A DNA stretch of 64,000 nucleotides. It comes from Albugo candida. Lineage: Eukaryota; Oomycota; Peronosporomycetes; Albuginales. The number at the start of each line of letters is the position of its first letter. The first letter of the stretch is position 1. The notes beneath the pieces are model-generated. The model was not told the DNA's origin. It did not search any database and worked only from the letters and a program-made list of their open reading frames with translations. Location: the NCBI GenBank assembly GCA_040437565.1, contig JBDOQK010000030.1:186001-250000 (forward strand). Reading direction: 5' to 3'. Positions 22,118 through 34,159 of the stretch are shown here, piece after piece. Both the position numbers and the translations under genes were made by a program.

Positions 22118-24959
22118 ATGAGTTTGTCCCCCATTCATGAGATTCTAACCACAACCAATCTTCGCGCCTATGAGCTACAACAAGGTTTTCGGCAACTATC
22201 TGACCCGTCTAATTGTACCCGCAGCCCAAGTACACAATCTGACCAAACTGTCAATAGAGTGTCAGCAATTCAAGAACAACAAATACGCTGCGACATTCGA
22301 CATCGAATTGCGACAATCAATCACCGCATTCATTCCACGTTTCTCAATGTTAAACGGAACGATAGCAAGAAGTCAGTCACCCTACAAAGCACAAATACTG
22401 GACCAACAAATAGCACCAAGAATGTGAGCAAAATTGCTATGGTTAACGCATCAAATCGTCCGAAATCCATAAAGTCGACTAAATCCGCAAAAAAAGACTT
22501 GTTGCACACAAACTTAGATGACGACAAATATAAAGTTTCAATACGCAATGCCACACAAAAAGACTGTCAGAAGCAATCAGACACGAAAATTATTGTCCCG
22601 GAGTCTACATCTTCAATACTGGACCTTGACGTAAACTCGTTCTCAAAGCCCAACAAGGTAAATAGAGTCACACACAAAGTGGAAGTTGACTCACCAAGTC
22701 CAGTACGCGTGGAAATCGAGGAAACGTCAACAGCAAAAGTCAAGTGTACACTTGTGCCTAAGGAACTTAAGGATCAATTCAAATCAAACTTACCCAATCA
22801 ACTTTCCACGGCGACTTCATCGAACCTTGCAAAAGTGAACTTCGCTCCCAGACCACAAAATCATAAATTAGATCCAAATGTATTGCGTAAGTTATTTAAC
22901 GACTTGGACGCTGATAATGACGGCGCCCTGAACCGAATCGAAGTATGTATAGCGATGCATCGATTACAATTATCCATCTCCACTGAGCAAATCACCGCAT
23001 TTTTTCGCCGTCTGCATCGTCGATCTGCAGCACTCGGTCAAGTCACTTCTCAGAGATCCAGCATGGGTACCAACGCTTTGTATGAAGTTATAAATTACAA
23101 GCAATTCGCTGCATTTGTGGTCGCTGTTGTGGCTAACCAACAGAATATCAAAAACAATGAACAACAAGAGCGACTTTTAGCCTGGAAGCTCACGCATAAT
23201 AAAGTCCAATCAATGACGAGTATCGCTTCGCTCAACGAACCCGATTCGAGAGAATCCATCACTTCAGAACAATTATCTCCAATAATCGATCGGGATTGTA
23301 GCCCTAGCGATTCATTCGAACGACATTATGTAACAAAAAAGCTTTGCGATTGTGCGAGTTCACCGATCCAATCCCCGCAACCAATTATCAAAGAATCAGA
23401 GCACAAGTCCGAATCGCAGACGGAGAATACAATTGTCNNNNNNNNNNNNNNNNNNNNNNNNNNNNNNNNNNNNNNNNNNNNNNNNNNNNNNNNNNNNNNN
23501 NNNNNNNNNNNNNNNNNNNNNNNNNNNNNNNNNNNNNGATCGGGATTGTAGCCCTAGCGATTCATTCGAACGACATTATGTAACAAAAAAGCTTTGCGAT
23601 TGTGCGAGTTCACCGATCCAATCCCCGCAACCAATTATCAAAGAATCAGAGCACAAGTCCGAATCGCAGACGGAGAATACAATTGTCCAAGGATCTGACA
23701 CTAATGGTGACCACACCAGCTCAAAATGCGATAATTTTCGAACCGATCAATTGATAGCATTAATTCTCTATGAAGTATGTTGTCGCAAGGATCCGCTTTT
23801 TTCACAAAGTGCTCGGAATGAGGTTTCACCTCAAAACGAGAAAAAGACTCAGATACTCATTCCAGACGTCGTCGAAAGAGGAATTCAGACCTCAATGAGT
23901 ACGCCGCAATTTGAGGATACTCACGATTTGAGGTCAGAGCTTCGAGGAACTTTGTTTGAGTTTTTTCGCGAGCTCCGAGAAACGATACAAGACACTGCAG
24001 CCGAAAGGGTGAAATGGAGAGAAGTTGCCAAGTGTTGTCATTCCAGTAAAAGCATCTGCCAAAGCGATACGCGCATTTCTATGCATCCCGTTTTTGAAGA
24101 CGCAAATAGTTTGCAAAAGGATGACAATGATGTTTCAGTTGATGAACGCGTTGGGGATGACCTTCCTGTAGAAGGAATTGACCAAATAAAAGATACAAAG
24201 AAGCTTGATATCATCGATTTGACCGAAAATTCATGTGCCGATGACCAAAATATCACTGTATCAAGCCATGCTGCAAAGTTATCGATTGAGAATCTGGATG
24301 GATCGAATTTCGATATTATTACAAAAGACACTACTGATGCTAATCGTCCGGAATTACCAAACTTGGATCGGAAGGAAGAGTTTTCTGCATCGATGAATGT
24401 TTCTGAGCAGCATTTGAACGTCATATACAGCGAATCTTCCAGCTCCAGTAGCGATTTGGCATTCATTTCCCATCAGTCGACATACTATCTCCGAGCAAGA
24501 AACCACTGTCAAACATATCACTGCGGACGTTCTACTGCGCACAAGCTACAAGATACGATTTCAGATGGCGAGGTATGCAATGGGACTCACACCGGAAGAT
24601 TGAGTGATGGAGAAGTGCCCAGTTTCGTTAGAGGTTACCGCACTATACCAGCACGCCATCGAGTAGAAATGAAGAGAGCAGGAAGCTATGAAAGCAGTGT
24701 CGGCTATCCGGCAATGCGATCTTTAGAGCCGGGAGAGCTTCTTACTGAGGTAAGAATCTCTCATCATCATACGATGTCGACTCATACTTTCTTCTGATAG
24801 CCAAATTCCAATTGCTTTGTTCGATCAAGTTTGGATTCTCTTGAAACAGGTGAGGAAGAAGATGGTTTGCTCATGGAAAGCGATGAAAGCGATACCGACT
24901 CACGTCCTCCTCCAGCACCTCCTTCATCCTCACCACCCTCATCCTCGCACATGATTTGA
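22118..24959 (+). CDS. Large low-complexity protein with a central EF-hand
   Basis: Two exons: 22118-24749 and 24801-24959 (intron 51 nt, GTAAGA...GATAG, phase 0). After removing the duplication around the gap (23288-23437 repeats as 23538-23687) the product has 846 residues. Most of it is Ser/Thr/Asn/Lys-rich and probably disordered. Near residues 255-300 one canonical EF-hand loop, DADNDGALNRIE, is flanked by helices (VLRKLFNDL and CIAMHRLQL). A second, degenerate half follows (EVINYKQFAAFVVAV). A coiled-coil-like segment lies in the C-terminal half (LRGTLFEFFRELRETIQDT). The second exon gives an acidic then Pro/Ser-rich tail ending SSSHMI. I do not recognise the family. Calcium binding is inferred from the loop only. 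Confidence 0.75.
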
Positions 24960-25787
24960 GGCATTTTGTCAGATTCGTGCGATAAATGACGTATCTATTC
25001 TTTGACATCAAAAGATTTTAGCCGAACTTGATGGCTACCCCATGGAATTACTGCACGAAGAAGATGCGGAGAAGAGCGTCGTATTTTTGGACGCTGCGCT
25101 GAGGCGAAAATGAAGGCTCACGCTATTATGTCTAAAAGGTTATAATATCGTGGGAGCACTTGTTGCAAGGTAAAGTCTGGAATGACAGATTTGTGTTTAT
25201 CTTTATATTATACTATGAGTGTCATACTGTATGCGTTGTGCAACATCATTATGCGAGCGAGAATGTTATCAGAAAAATGAATGAAATCAATTTGATTGGA
25301 TATATTTGAGTATGAATTAGTATGGGCTTGAACTCGCACAATGTGAAATGATATAATCGCTGCTGTACAAGTGCATCGTACCGACGAGCTACGCCGGTGG
25401 ATACATTCACTAATGCATCAAGTTGACCATCGCATGCTCATAATAGACATCTGCAACCACAATTAGATCTCGAGGCATTAATCGAGTAATATACAAACTG
25501 TTTGCATCCAAACATGTTGTTTCATTGAGTTTCAGCGATGCCAATTAATGTAATCGAGTGATCTTTTACTTTTTATCTTGTCTACCACGAGCCTCGAGAC
25601 ACTAAGCATCAAGGAATTGCTGTTACGAAGCCTACGCTCATGGTTCCCGGTCCTTCGACGCCGAGCTCGTAACCGTATGCATGCATTTCTATGTTGCGCG
25701 AAGGTGCGTGGCTATAAACCAATCACTTTGTCATTGTTTGAACGCGCACTTCCGAGGACTCCATTGACCATCAAAGAAATCAGTACC
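24960..25787. other. Intergenic region before the RPS12 gene
   Basis: No gene seen. The RPS12 frame is open upstream of its ATG back to 25578, but that extension (Arg-rich, [16 protein letters not shown]) has no counterpart in S12 proteins. It is more likely the 5' leader, possibly containing a short intron. Confidence 0.5.
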
Positions 25788-26198
25788 ATGTCGGCAGAGG
25801 AAGTAATTGCAACTGTGTCCAATGAAATGACCGAAATGGCCGCCTTAAAAGAAGTGTTGAAGAAAGCTCTGATCAACGACGGATTGAAGCGTGGTCTACA
25901 TGAAGGAGCGAAAGCCTTGGATTCACAACGAGCACGTCTATGCTGTCTGGCGCAAGATTGTGACGAGCCAAGTTACAGTAAACTAGTGCGAGCTCTGTGT
26001 GAGGAACACGGCGTCAATCTGATTATGGTACCCACTGGAAAAGAGTTGGGTGAATGGTGTGGACTATGCAAAATTGACACTTCGGGAGAAGCTCGCAAGG
26101 TCGTTTCTACTTCTTGCGCAGTTATCACCGACTTTGGTGAAGAATCTCACGCACTGAATGTTTTGCTCGCTTACCTCAAGCGTCAGAACGAGAGTTAG
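25788..26198 (+). CDS. RPS12: 40S ribosomal protein S12 (eS12)
   Basis: 136 residues, a component of the small ribosomal subunit and the usual length for eukaryotic eS12. Diagnostic stretches are [27 protein letters not shown], split by positions typical of the family (about residues 18-44), [35 protein letters not shown] and [14 protein letters not shown]. The fold is the L7Ae-like RNA-binding type. I chose the internal ATG at 25788 (MSAEEV) because S12 proteins begin close to this point. An in-frame upstream ORF to 25578 would add 70 residues without homology. The ATG context is ACC-ATG. Confidence 0.93.
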   Translation: MSAEEVIATVSNEMTEMAALKEVLKKALINDGLKRGLHEGAKALDSQRARLCCLAQDCDEPSYSKLVRALCEEHGVNLIMVPTGKELGEWCGLCKIDTSGEARKVVSTSCAVITDFGEESHALNVLLAYLKRQNES

Positions 26199-27142
26199 GA
26201 GAATGTCTTCTGGAAGGCAGGGATCTTGTAAGCCTTGCTAACGTTTCAAAGCCATAGATATCGCTAACAACAAATATATCTGCGGTCTTCACTCCCATCG
26301 ACTTATTCTCATTCGTTCGGTACATATGACGCTGTCTGTTGCAATAAAAACAAGAGACTTTGCTAAATTACTTGTTGACCATATCATTTTGAAAGCTAAG
26401 GTAGTCTCTCGTGTGTTGCATTAGAACGGAAAGAATTGGTTGAAGTTGGAAGAATAATTAGCTGCTTCTAAATCAGTTGAAAAAGGATGCAAAAGCGATT
26501 GACGCGCCAATACGATAATACGTTAACATATGGAATAAGAAATACAATGCAACCATCCCAAAAGCGCCAGTCAATACCTTCAACATTCTTGCTCATGACA
26601 GAGTACATCCCATAGCTTTTGCCAGCTTGTCAGACAACACGCAAGTCAGTTAGACATTCTTTGAAGAGAGATATTGATGGACGCTGATGGTAACCGCTAT
26701 CGATCAACCCGAAGGTTAGCTTGGGGCACAACTGGCCGTGTACCGAAGGACCTGGCGCTATCAAGCTTTTTAGCCTAACTATTCGATGTTTAGATGCAAA
26801 TTTCCAGACTATCAGTTGAACCATGATTATTTCGCTCTTCAAATAGGTGTTTCTTTAGCGTCTCATGAAGCTCACTTAAGGCGATTTCGTACCCTATATC
26901 CATTTCTATTGTCTCCATCTTTCAGCAAAAGAATGAGCGTTCGTCGACGAGAATAACTGGCCGTATCAAATACACACCAATAATGGAAAAGCGATGGAGC
27001 TGAAAAGGTTCCCGAAGACGTATACCATGTAAGCGCGGCGTATCACAATATTTCGGCCTCTTGCATAGACGATTTGCACGGCTATTTACCCCTTCCACGC
27101 GCCGATTCTCATCGTAGCCTTTGTCATCTTCAGGACGACAAG
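26199..27142. other. No gene recognised
   Basis: Degenerate sequence between RPS12 and the duplicated segment. The minus-strand frame 26922-27158 overlaps the beginning of the duplicated unit and resembles no family I know. Confidence 0.45.
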
Positions 27143-28800
27143 TTTCATGTCTGCTCATTTTTAGTATACTTTTCTTGCTGCTACTATAAAATTCTGAAAG
27201 GATTCATGACGCAAGGTAAAGTAACTTCCTAGAGAAACACTCCAATGTGAGCATTTTAGCGGGAGCACTATGCAAATTCATCACCGATGAAAAACTCAAT
27301 AAAATGAGAATTGAAGATAAAAGACGATCAATATTTGCATCCGGAGGGTGGAGCAAAAGAAGGATGTGGCATTATAAGGAAGAATCAAGCTAGACACGCG
27401 AGCACTTGTTACAAGTCCTTAAAGAGAAGCTTCACAACGTCAAGGAATTCAAAGGCTGTCAAGTGTTCAAATTGCGGTCTTTATTTGATAGAAGTACCTG
27501 TTACGGATTATGAGACGTAAAGCAACTGGTTATGGATTTCGCCTCCAAGATAAAGTTGGCGTCCGACGCAATGGTAACACATTATGTGCTACTATGATTC
27601 AGCCTAATCTGGTAAGTTTAGTCAAAAAAGGCAATTTTGTCGATAATTATATTTGAAGCTTTAGGAATGGTGGTCAAGAAGCGAGATGGATTCGCATCAC
27701 ACGGCCAAGAAAAAGTGGTGAGGGTCCGCATCAGTTACAATCGAATCAAGAAGAATCAAGTCAAGACAAAGACGATCGAATTAATGTCTACTTCCCTCTT
27801 ACATCAGTATGTCAGTGTCTATGTCACTGGTAGAGCTATATAGATGCGGTAAAACTTTCTCAGACGCAATACAGCATAATGCAACAAGCTGCACTTTCAG
27901 CTTGTTGCATTATGCTGTATTGCGTCTGAGAAAGTTTTACCGCATCTATATANNNNNNNNNNNNNNNNNNNNNNNNNNNNNNNNNNNNNNNNNNNNNNNN
28001 NNNNNNNNNNNNNNNNNNNNNNNNNNNNNNNNNNNNNNNNNNNNNNNNNNNNGTTTCATGTCTGCTCATTTTTTAGTATACTTTTCTTGCTGCTACTATA
28101 AAATTCTGAAAGGATTCATGACGCAAGGTAACGTAACTTCCCAGAGAAACACTCCAATGTGAGCATTTTAGTGGGAGCACTATGCAATTTCATCTCCGAT
28201 GAAAAACTCAATAAAATGAGAATTGAAGATAAAAGACGATCAATATTTGCATCCGGAGGGTGGAGCAAAAGAAGGATGTGGCATTATGAGGAAGAATCAA
28301 GCTAGGCACGCGAGCACTTGTTACAAGTCCTTAGAGAGAAGCTTCACAACGTCAAGGAATTCAAGGGCTGTCAAGTGTTCAAATTGCAGTCTTTATTTGA
28401 TAGAAGTACCTGTTACGGATTATGAGACGTAAAGCAACTGGTTATGGATTTCGCCTCCAAGGTAAAGTTGGCGTCCGACGCAATGGTAACACATTATGTG
28501 CTACTATGATTCAGCCTAATCTGGTAAGTTTGATCAAAAAAGGCAATTTTGTCGATAATTATATTTGAAGCTTTATGAATGGTGGTCAAGAAGCGAGATG
28601 GATTCGCATCACACGGCCAAGAAAAAGTGGTGAGGTTTTGCACCAGTTTTAATCGAATCAAGAAGAATCAAGTCAAGACAAAGACGATCGAATCAATGTC
28701 TACTTCCCTCTTACGTCAGTATGTCAGTGTCTATGTCACTGGTAGAGCTATATAGATGCGGTAAAACTTTCTCAGACGCAATACAGCATAATGCAACAAG
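27143..28800 (+). repeat. Diverged direct duplication of a ~750-bp copia-gag-like segment
   Basis: The segment 27143-27890 is repeated as about 28053-28800 with a few percent base differences, unlike the exact copies at other gaps. Examples are GTAAAGTAACTTCCTAG against GTAACGTAACTTCCCAG and AGCGGGAGC against AGTGGGAGC. Both copies contain the same broken frames. In one, LHPEGGAKEGCGIIRKNQAR followed one frame later by LKEKLHNVKEFKGCQVFKL suggests a copia gag (UBN2-like), but this is weak. Copies with this divergence could be a tandem duplication or two haplotypes placed in series. The assembly gap 27953-28052 separates them. Confidence 0.6.
27837..27952. repeat. Perfect 54-bp inverted repeat (hairpin) at a contig edge
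   Basis: Arms 27837-27890 and 27899-27952 are exact reverse complements around the 8-base spacer GCACTTTC, ending directly at the 100-N gap. A perfect palindrome abutting a gap is typical of a fold-back sequencing or assembly artefact. A true cruciform is possible but less likely. Confidence 0.85.
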
Positions 28801-29311
28801 CTGAAAGTGCAGCTAGCATCATTTATTGAGAAGAATGTATGTTGCATTGGGAGGTATTGATACAACCTCGTTCTCAAGAAGACTCGGGTCACTGCCATTG
28901 ACACGACACAATAGACAACTCGGACAGTACTCCGTGAAAACAAGCTAGCAGCTATCGCTAAAGATGACTCATTACAGGTACAGCGGCTACGGTGGAGTAG
29001 AAATCATCCATGACGAATAACATGCATCTTATTGGTTGATATATGGCTATGTGTACAAGTGATTAANNNNNNNNNNNNNNNNNNNNNNNNNNNNNNNNNN
29101 NNNNNNNNNNNNNNNNNNNNNNNNNNNNNNNNNNNNNNNNNNNNNNNNNNNNNNNNNNNNNNNNNNTTAAAAACTGTATATTATCGATGGAAAGAACAAC
29201 TATGCAGTACCTTCCTCCGAAGTATTTCGTATAGACGTAGAAAAAGCGCAGCCCGCAATGGCTAACCATTGGCCAGATAGTGTGTGGCTGTTACTGAAGC
29301 CTGTTTTCTAA
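28801..29311. other. No gene recognised; contains assembly gap 29067-29166
   Basis: Short frames only. This is the immediate upstream region of the phosphorylase gene, so its promoter is probably here. Confidence 0.4.
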
Positions 29312-30192
29312 ATGGAGTGTCTTGGCGTCATTGGCGGCTCGAGTCTTATATCGGCATCCTCATTCAACAAGGAATTTAAGAAAGAAGTTGTTTCGACCGA
29401 GTTTGGAACCGCGGTTTGTCATGTAGCATTCTGGAAAGAATCACCACTCAAAGTTGTGTATATACAACGCCATCATCTAGAGATTGATGAAGAGTATCGC
29501 CAACCACGAAAGATCAACTATCATTTGATAGCTGCCGTTTGCAAGCACATGAAATGCCAGACTGTAATTGGGCTTTACTCGGTTGGCTCCATGGATTCTA
29601 AAATACAAGTTGGAGACCTCGTGGTCCCAGACGATTACTTCAATCCATTCCACATTTTGCACCTCTCGGATAAGTATGATGCCCATCTTGTCCCTGGAAT
29701 CGATTTATCTCTACAGAAGAAAATGATCACCATTTTGAAGGGGAACACGGCTCGACCACACCTAATCGAACGGGGAACTTATGTACAGAGCGCCGGCCCA
29801 CGATTTGAGACAAAAGCAGAAATCCGTTTCTTTTCACAATTTGGTGTACGTATATGTATTATAATCGCTTGACATGATCGATGTAACAGCTGTTTTTGTT
29901 AGAATCTCATTGGCATGACGGGAGGAAATGAAGCAGAATTGATCAATGAGTTACGCATTCCTTTCGCCATGATCGCAATTGTGGACAATATGGCCAATGG
30001 ATTTGGAGATGCTTTAACGGTACTAACTTATATTCGTTGAGGCAGAGTTCTAAACTTTTAACACTGTTACAGCTGGAATTGTTCAAACAAGCACAGGAAA
30101 AGAATAAAAGCGTTGCTGAGTCTGTTGTGTGTGATGTCCTCGACTTCTTGGCACATGAGACAGCAACAAGGCTGGCAAACGCGCAGAACTAA
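29312..30192 (+). CDS. Purine nucleoside / methylthioadenosine phosphorylase family protein
   Basis: Three exons: 29312-29845, 29903-30019 and 30073-30192, with introns of 57 nt (GTACGT...TTAG) and 53 nt (GTACTA...ACAG). The product has 256 residues. It belongs to the MTAP/PNP (nucleoside phosphorylase type 1) family, which splits 5'-methylthioadenosine or purine nucleosides with phosphate. Visible motifs are the N-terminal GVIGGSSL, then RHHLEIDEEYRQPRKINY, the phosphate/sugar loop region VGSMDSKIQVGDLVVPDDY, and SAGPRFETKAEIRFF crossing into LIGMTGGNEAELINELRIPF. The last two match the family signatures exactly in layout. It sits alone inside repeat-rich DNA, 120-150 bp after an assembly gap. 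Whether the substrate is methylthioadenosine or a nucleoside cannot be decided by eye. Confidence 0.88.
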
Positions 30193-31981
30193 TTTGACTT
30201 GCATCTGTGCAATGAAACTGCGGAAATGAATTTGATTTCCCCTCACCCACGCTATGTTCGACAGACTGTCATATAGGGAGCCTTACTCTCACCGCTCAGA
30301 TAGGAAACCCCAAACACATGAGTATAGTTGATACCGTGTCATTAATATGCGGGTTTTGCACTGTCAATGATCTTGAGCATTTCTTGATTTCATTCCCATG
30401 ATTATACCTGCCTGCCGAATCAATAAGTCGGTATTTCTGCTTCCATGAGAAACAAGGACCATCTCATTACGCTTTTTGACAGTTTGGCTACAGTGATTGT
30501 CTATCCATTTACGTATCCGCTTCAGTCAATACCAGTCAAATAACCCTGAGACAGCAATGCACTAATATGGGAGAATCCATAGACGTGCTGGAGTTACACG
30601 ATTTTTCGGTATTGCATTGAAGCCATCATGAATTTCGATAACTTCCTTGCAAACTGCCCTGCTTATACTGACCTCTCGATGTTATCAAACGGCATTCTTA
30701 TTGGTATGTATACCTTAATAGATTGATGTGGCAAGCTCATGGTGGGAGGATGTGGTGGTCTCCGGATTAGACTACTCGAGGCCCGTGATCAGAGGGCTGA
30801 AATAATATGAAAACACTACGTAACAATATAAAGCAATAGAATATGTTTATTATTTATCCAAGGTCCTCAGTTCACTATCCTAGTTAATCTAAGCCTAAAG
30901 GAAGGGTACGCCCACAGCCACTGTTTTAATCTCTGATAGATATGAGCTAGACTTATGTGTACCACACATCCACGTGTACCGTACTATCCATAATACAACA
31001 ATGAACATGTACGTTACATATCCGATTGGTTTCCATTTAACCGCCATTCTCAACCACAAAGGATAAACTATCTCGAAGCACCGACACGACATATTGATTG
31101 TAAATAGCTATAATAAAGAATCCGCTAGATCAAGTCAATCGTGAATTCTAGACCTGAGATCTGCTAGACATGATCCGGCCGCCCTATGTCGTAAAGTTGA
31201 TTTGAGGTAACGGCTGCGCCAAACCGCGCTTCAGGCATGCACCGAATACTTAGCTAGGTCTGCAGGAGTAGAGCATCTTTTCGAATAGGTTGATACCCCT
31301 TGCATAGAAGACATAGCAGGAGTACAAGATGAGATATATATGGCCCCATATTTTGATTATTGCTGCTCTACCTGTAGCATCGCGGAGAATCATATTTTGC
31401 ATCATTTATTGGTGTCCTACTCATCCTTCTTGCGATGTCAAGTCTCGATGAATAGTACTCTTGACAAGACACACNNNNNNNNNNNNNNNNNNNNNNNNNN
31501 NNNNNNNNNNNNNNNNNNNNNNNNNNNNNNNNNNNNNNNNNNNNNNNNNNNNNNNNNNNNNNNNNNNNNNNNNNCCCAGCCGACATAAAGAAAGTATTTT
31601 CGAGTAATTGTTTTTCGCAGCAATTGAATGCTTTGTGTAAATACAATAGAATAGCTTTGATTTAGAAAGCCATAGCATGATGTCTCTAAGCGGATGGGTC
31701 CTTATCCTGACGTACGAAAAAAACTCTTTGCACGGCGACTTGACTGTTACGTTCTTCGCTTACAATGTCCAGTAGTAGATCCTTCTGCCGCACAATGAGG
31801 CAATATTCCATCGTAAGGAGCATATAAGTACGATGAGAAGTTTCATACTGTTCCTTATCGACAGCTTTAGAATAAAAGCATCCTTGAATCCGGTGGCAAT
31901 TTGATTTGAGTTGTAGGCCCATACAAGCGCAGAAGAATAGACGTGATTCAGTTCGTCGGTCTTTATTACTGAATATATTAA
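30193..31981. other. No gene recognised (1.8 kb)
   Basis: Only short, overlapping frames. The 127-codon minus frame 31760-32143 crosses into the next element and shows no motif. Contains the gap 31475-31574, whose flanks are not obviously duplicated. Confidence 0.45.
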
Positions 31982-32870
31982 GAGAACCGTTGAAATCCCT
32001 TCAGTGCTTTTGGTAAATCCCCTCAGTTTGATATCATCGGCTAATTTGATGCTTCCATGGTGGTAACGTACGCCTAGGTAAAGGACAATACGATAGCACT
32101 CCCCTCTACTTCGGACGTCACCTGTTTTGCGCTCAATTTGCAACCATTCAGTTCAGTTCGCGCTCGCGTTTGTTTATTTTGCGATCATTCTTGTTACACT
32201 GTTTCACAATTCATGAATTGTTCATTACACAAAAAATAATCTATTCTCTAAACTGATTCCTAATATTTCAGTTGACGGGTCAATTCATGACATAAGAACC
32301 TTCTATTCTATAGAATTGGTCTTGTGGGTCTGTGGGTCCTGCTGTCGCACTTCCACATCTTCGTGCTTTGTGTCCTACCCCTTCCTGCAAACACCGCATC
32401 TTCTTTGCAAGGATGCATCCAAGGCGGCTGCAACGAGCTTGAACTCCGACGAATTTCTTTGCGAGGATGATGCAGATGGTTGATTCCTTCGGGTCGATCT
32501 AAATGGCCTACCCACGCGTTTGCACAGATACTGGTTTAAGGAAAGCACTTGAAGCAGCCGGAGCGCCGATTATGATGTCCAATAAACGGCGTTCTTGTGC
32601 GAAGAAGACTCAGTTGTCTACGCTTCCTCTACCGCTCGTAACGCACTGGAGATAGTTGCCGTAGTTGATGTACTAACCCTGTTCATGCGTGCTGGTTGAT
32701 GCAACTACCATTGATGATGGTATCGGCCATCTCTAGTGATTAAATAGTTACCTTGTAAGCTTATCTCATTTTGACATCCGTCCAAATTTTCATATCAAGC
32801 CACAGAGTAGCCGATTATATCAAACTAAGGGAATTTTATTAAAAGCACTGAAGGGATTTTAACGGTTCTC
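31982..32870. mobile_element. Inverted-repeat-bounded element (~0.9 kb)
   Basis: The sequence at 31982-32045 (GAGAACCGTTGAAATCCCTT, then CAGTGCTTTT and CAGTTTGATATCATCGGCTA) is found reverse complemented at 32811-32870 with a few mismatches. This gives ~60-bp terminal inverted repeats. The inside carries no intact gene. A segment near 32545-32600 (AGAPIMMSNKRRSCA) resembles the copia RNase H block AGAPISWxSKRQ. It may be a non-autonomous DNA element that has picked up a retroelement scrap. Target duplication is unclear because both flanks are AT-rich. Confidence 0.6.
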
Positions 32871-34159
32871 TATGTATAATGTCAATGGATCAATCATCTC
32901 TCTTTCCACGCTTATGGATCCAATGAAGTCCAGTAGTCGCCGTATCACTAGCACAGATATGTGACTTCATCACAATTTTATCAAATAATGCATACCTCAT
33001 CTTCGCCATATATACTATCACATACGCTTGAGACGTGTAGTGATATTTAATCACCGAATTCCATGCCAACACTGGGTTTCTTGCACTCACATTTTGGGTT
33101 CAGATCGCTCTAATGTTTTGATTAAACGACCAACAGCACATGATCCCTACTCGCAAAAGCGTAAGAAAGGTGTCATACAAACGAGACTGATAATGNNNNN
33201 NNNNNNNNNNNNNNNNNNNNNNNNNNNNNNNNNNNNNNNNNNNNNNNNNNNNNNNNNNNNNNNNNNNNNNNNNNNNNNNNNNNNNNNNNNNNNNNGGTTT
33301 CTTGCACTCACATTTTGGGTTCAGATCGCTCTAATGTTTTGATTAAACGACCAACAGCACATGATCCCTACTCGCAAAAGCGTAAGAAAGGTGTCATACA
33401 AACGAGACTGATAATGGAAATTCGTAAGAGAGAAATATTTGTGACAAACGATATCTCTCGCAACTTATTACGGGCAAGTTTCACTCTAGAAGCCATAGTA
33501 TTGAAATTTTTGGCCTACAAGCCCGGCGAGAGAAAGCTTCCATGGTTGATGCACTGACTATTCCTTTCTCGGTATCACGTCATTTTACTCAAATTTACTG
33601 TATCTGTCGAGATGAAGCTATGAGACGTGACATCTTCTATCCCTACTTTATGAAGTCGAAAAATATGGTAGTCAAGATAACTGGCGTAGTTCACTTGATT
33701 GGAGTACCCTTTAGTAGAAAACAAAATAGATAATGCTGGCTCTAGATTCTATCAACCGAGACTGAAACGATAGGCTGTTTATGATGTGGCATTTGATCAG
33801 CTGAGACATCGATTTCCATTTATTTTCTACTTCGTCAAGTTTTACGTATACGAAGATTTATGCTGAATAAATTGGGTGTAATCGGGATGCCGCTTTGAGG
33901 TGTCATTTTAACGAACGCAGAACTTCGGCGAGCCACACGATGAAAACTTTAATTTATTCGATTTAACATGTTCTTCTACAATGTAAAAAAGAGCCTAAAG
34001 CATGTAACAACTTTCGTCTAATATGTCGAGGAAGCGACCAAAGATACAAACGTGAGAATNNNNNNNNNNNNNNNNNNNNNNNNNNNNNNNNNNNNNNNNN
34101 NNNNNNNNNNNNNNNNNNNNNNNNNNNNNNNNNNNNNNNNNNNNNNNNNNNNNNNNNNN
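32871..34159. other. No gene recognised; contains gaps 33196-33295 and 34060-34159
   Basis: The 121 bases 33075-33195 are repeated after the first gap (33296-33416). Frames at 33315-33557 and 33542-33733 on the plus strand are open but unfamiliar. The right end directly precedes the copia RT remnant. Confidence 0.4.

Noticed and set aside
25578-25787. 70-residue N-terminal extension of RPS12
   Set aside because: No S12 protein has such an extension; the internal ATG gives the family length.
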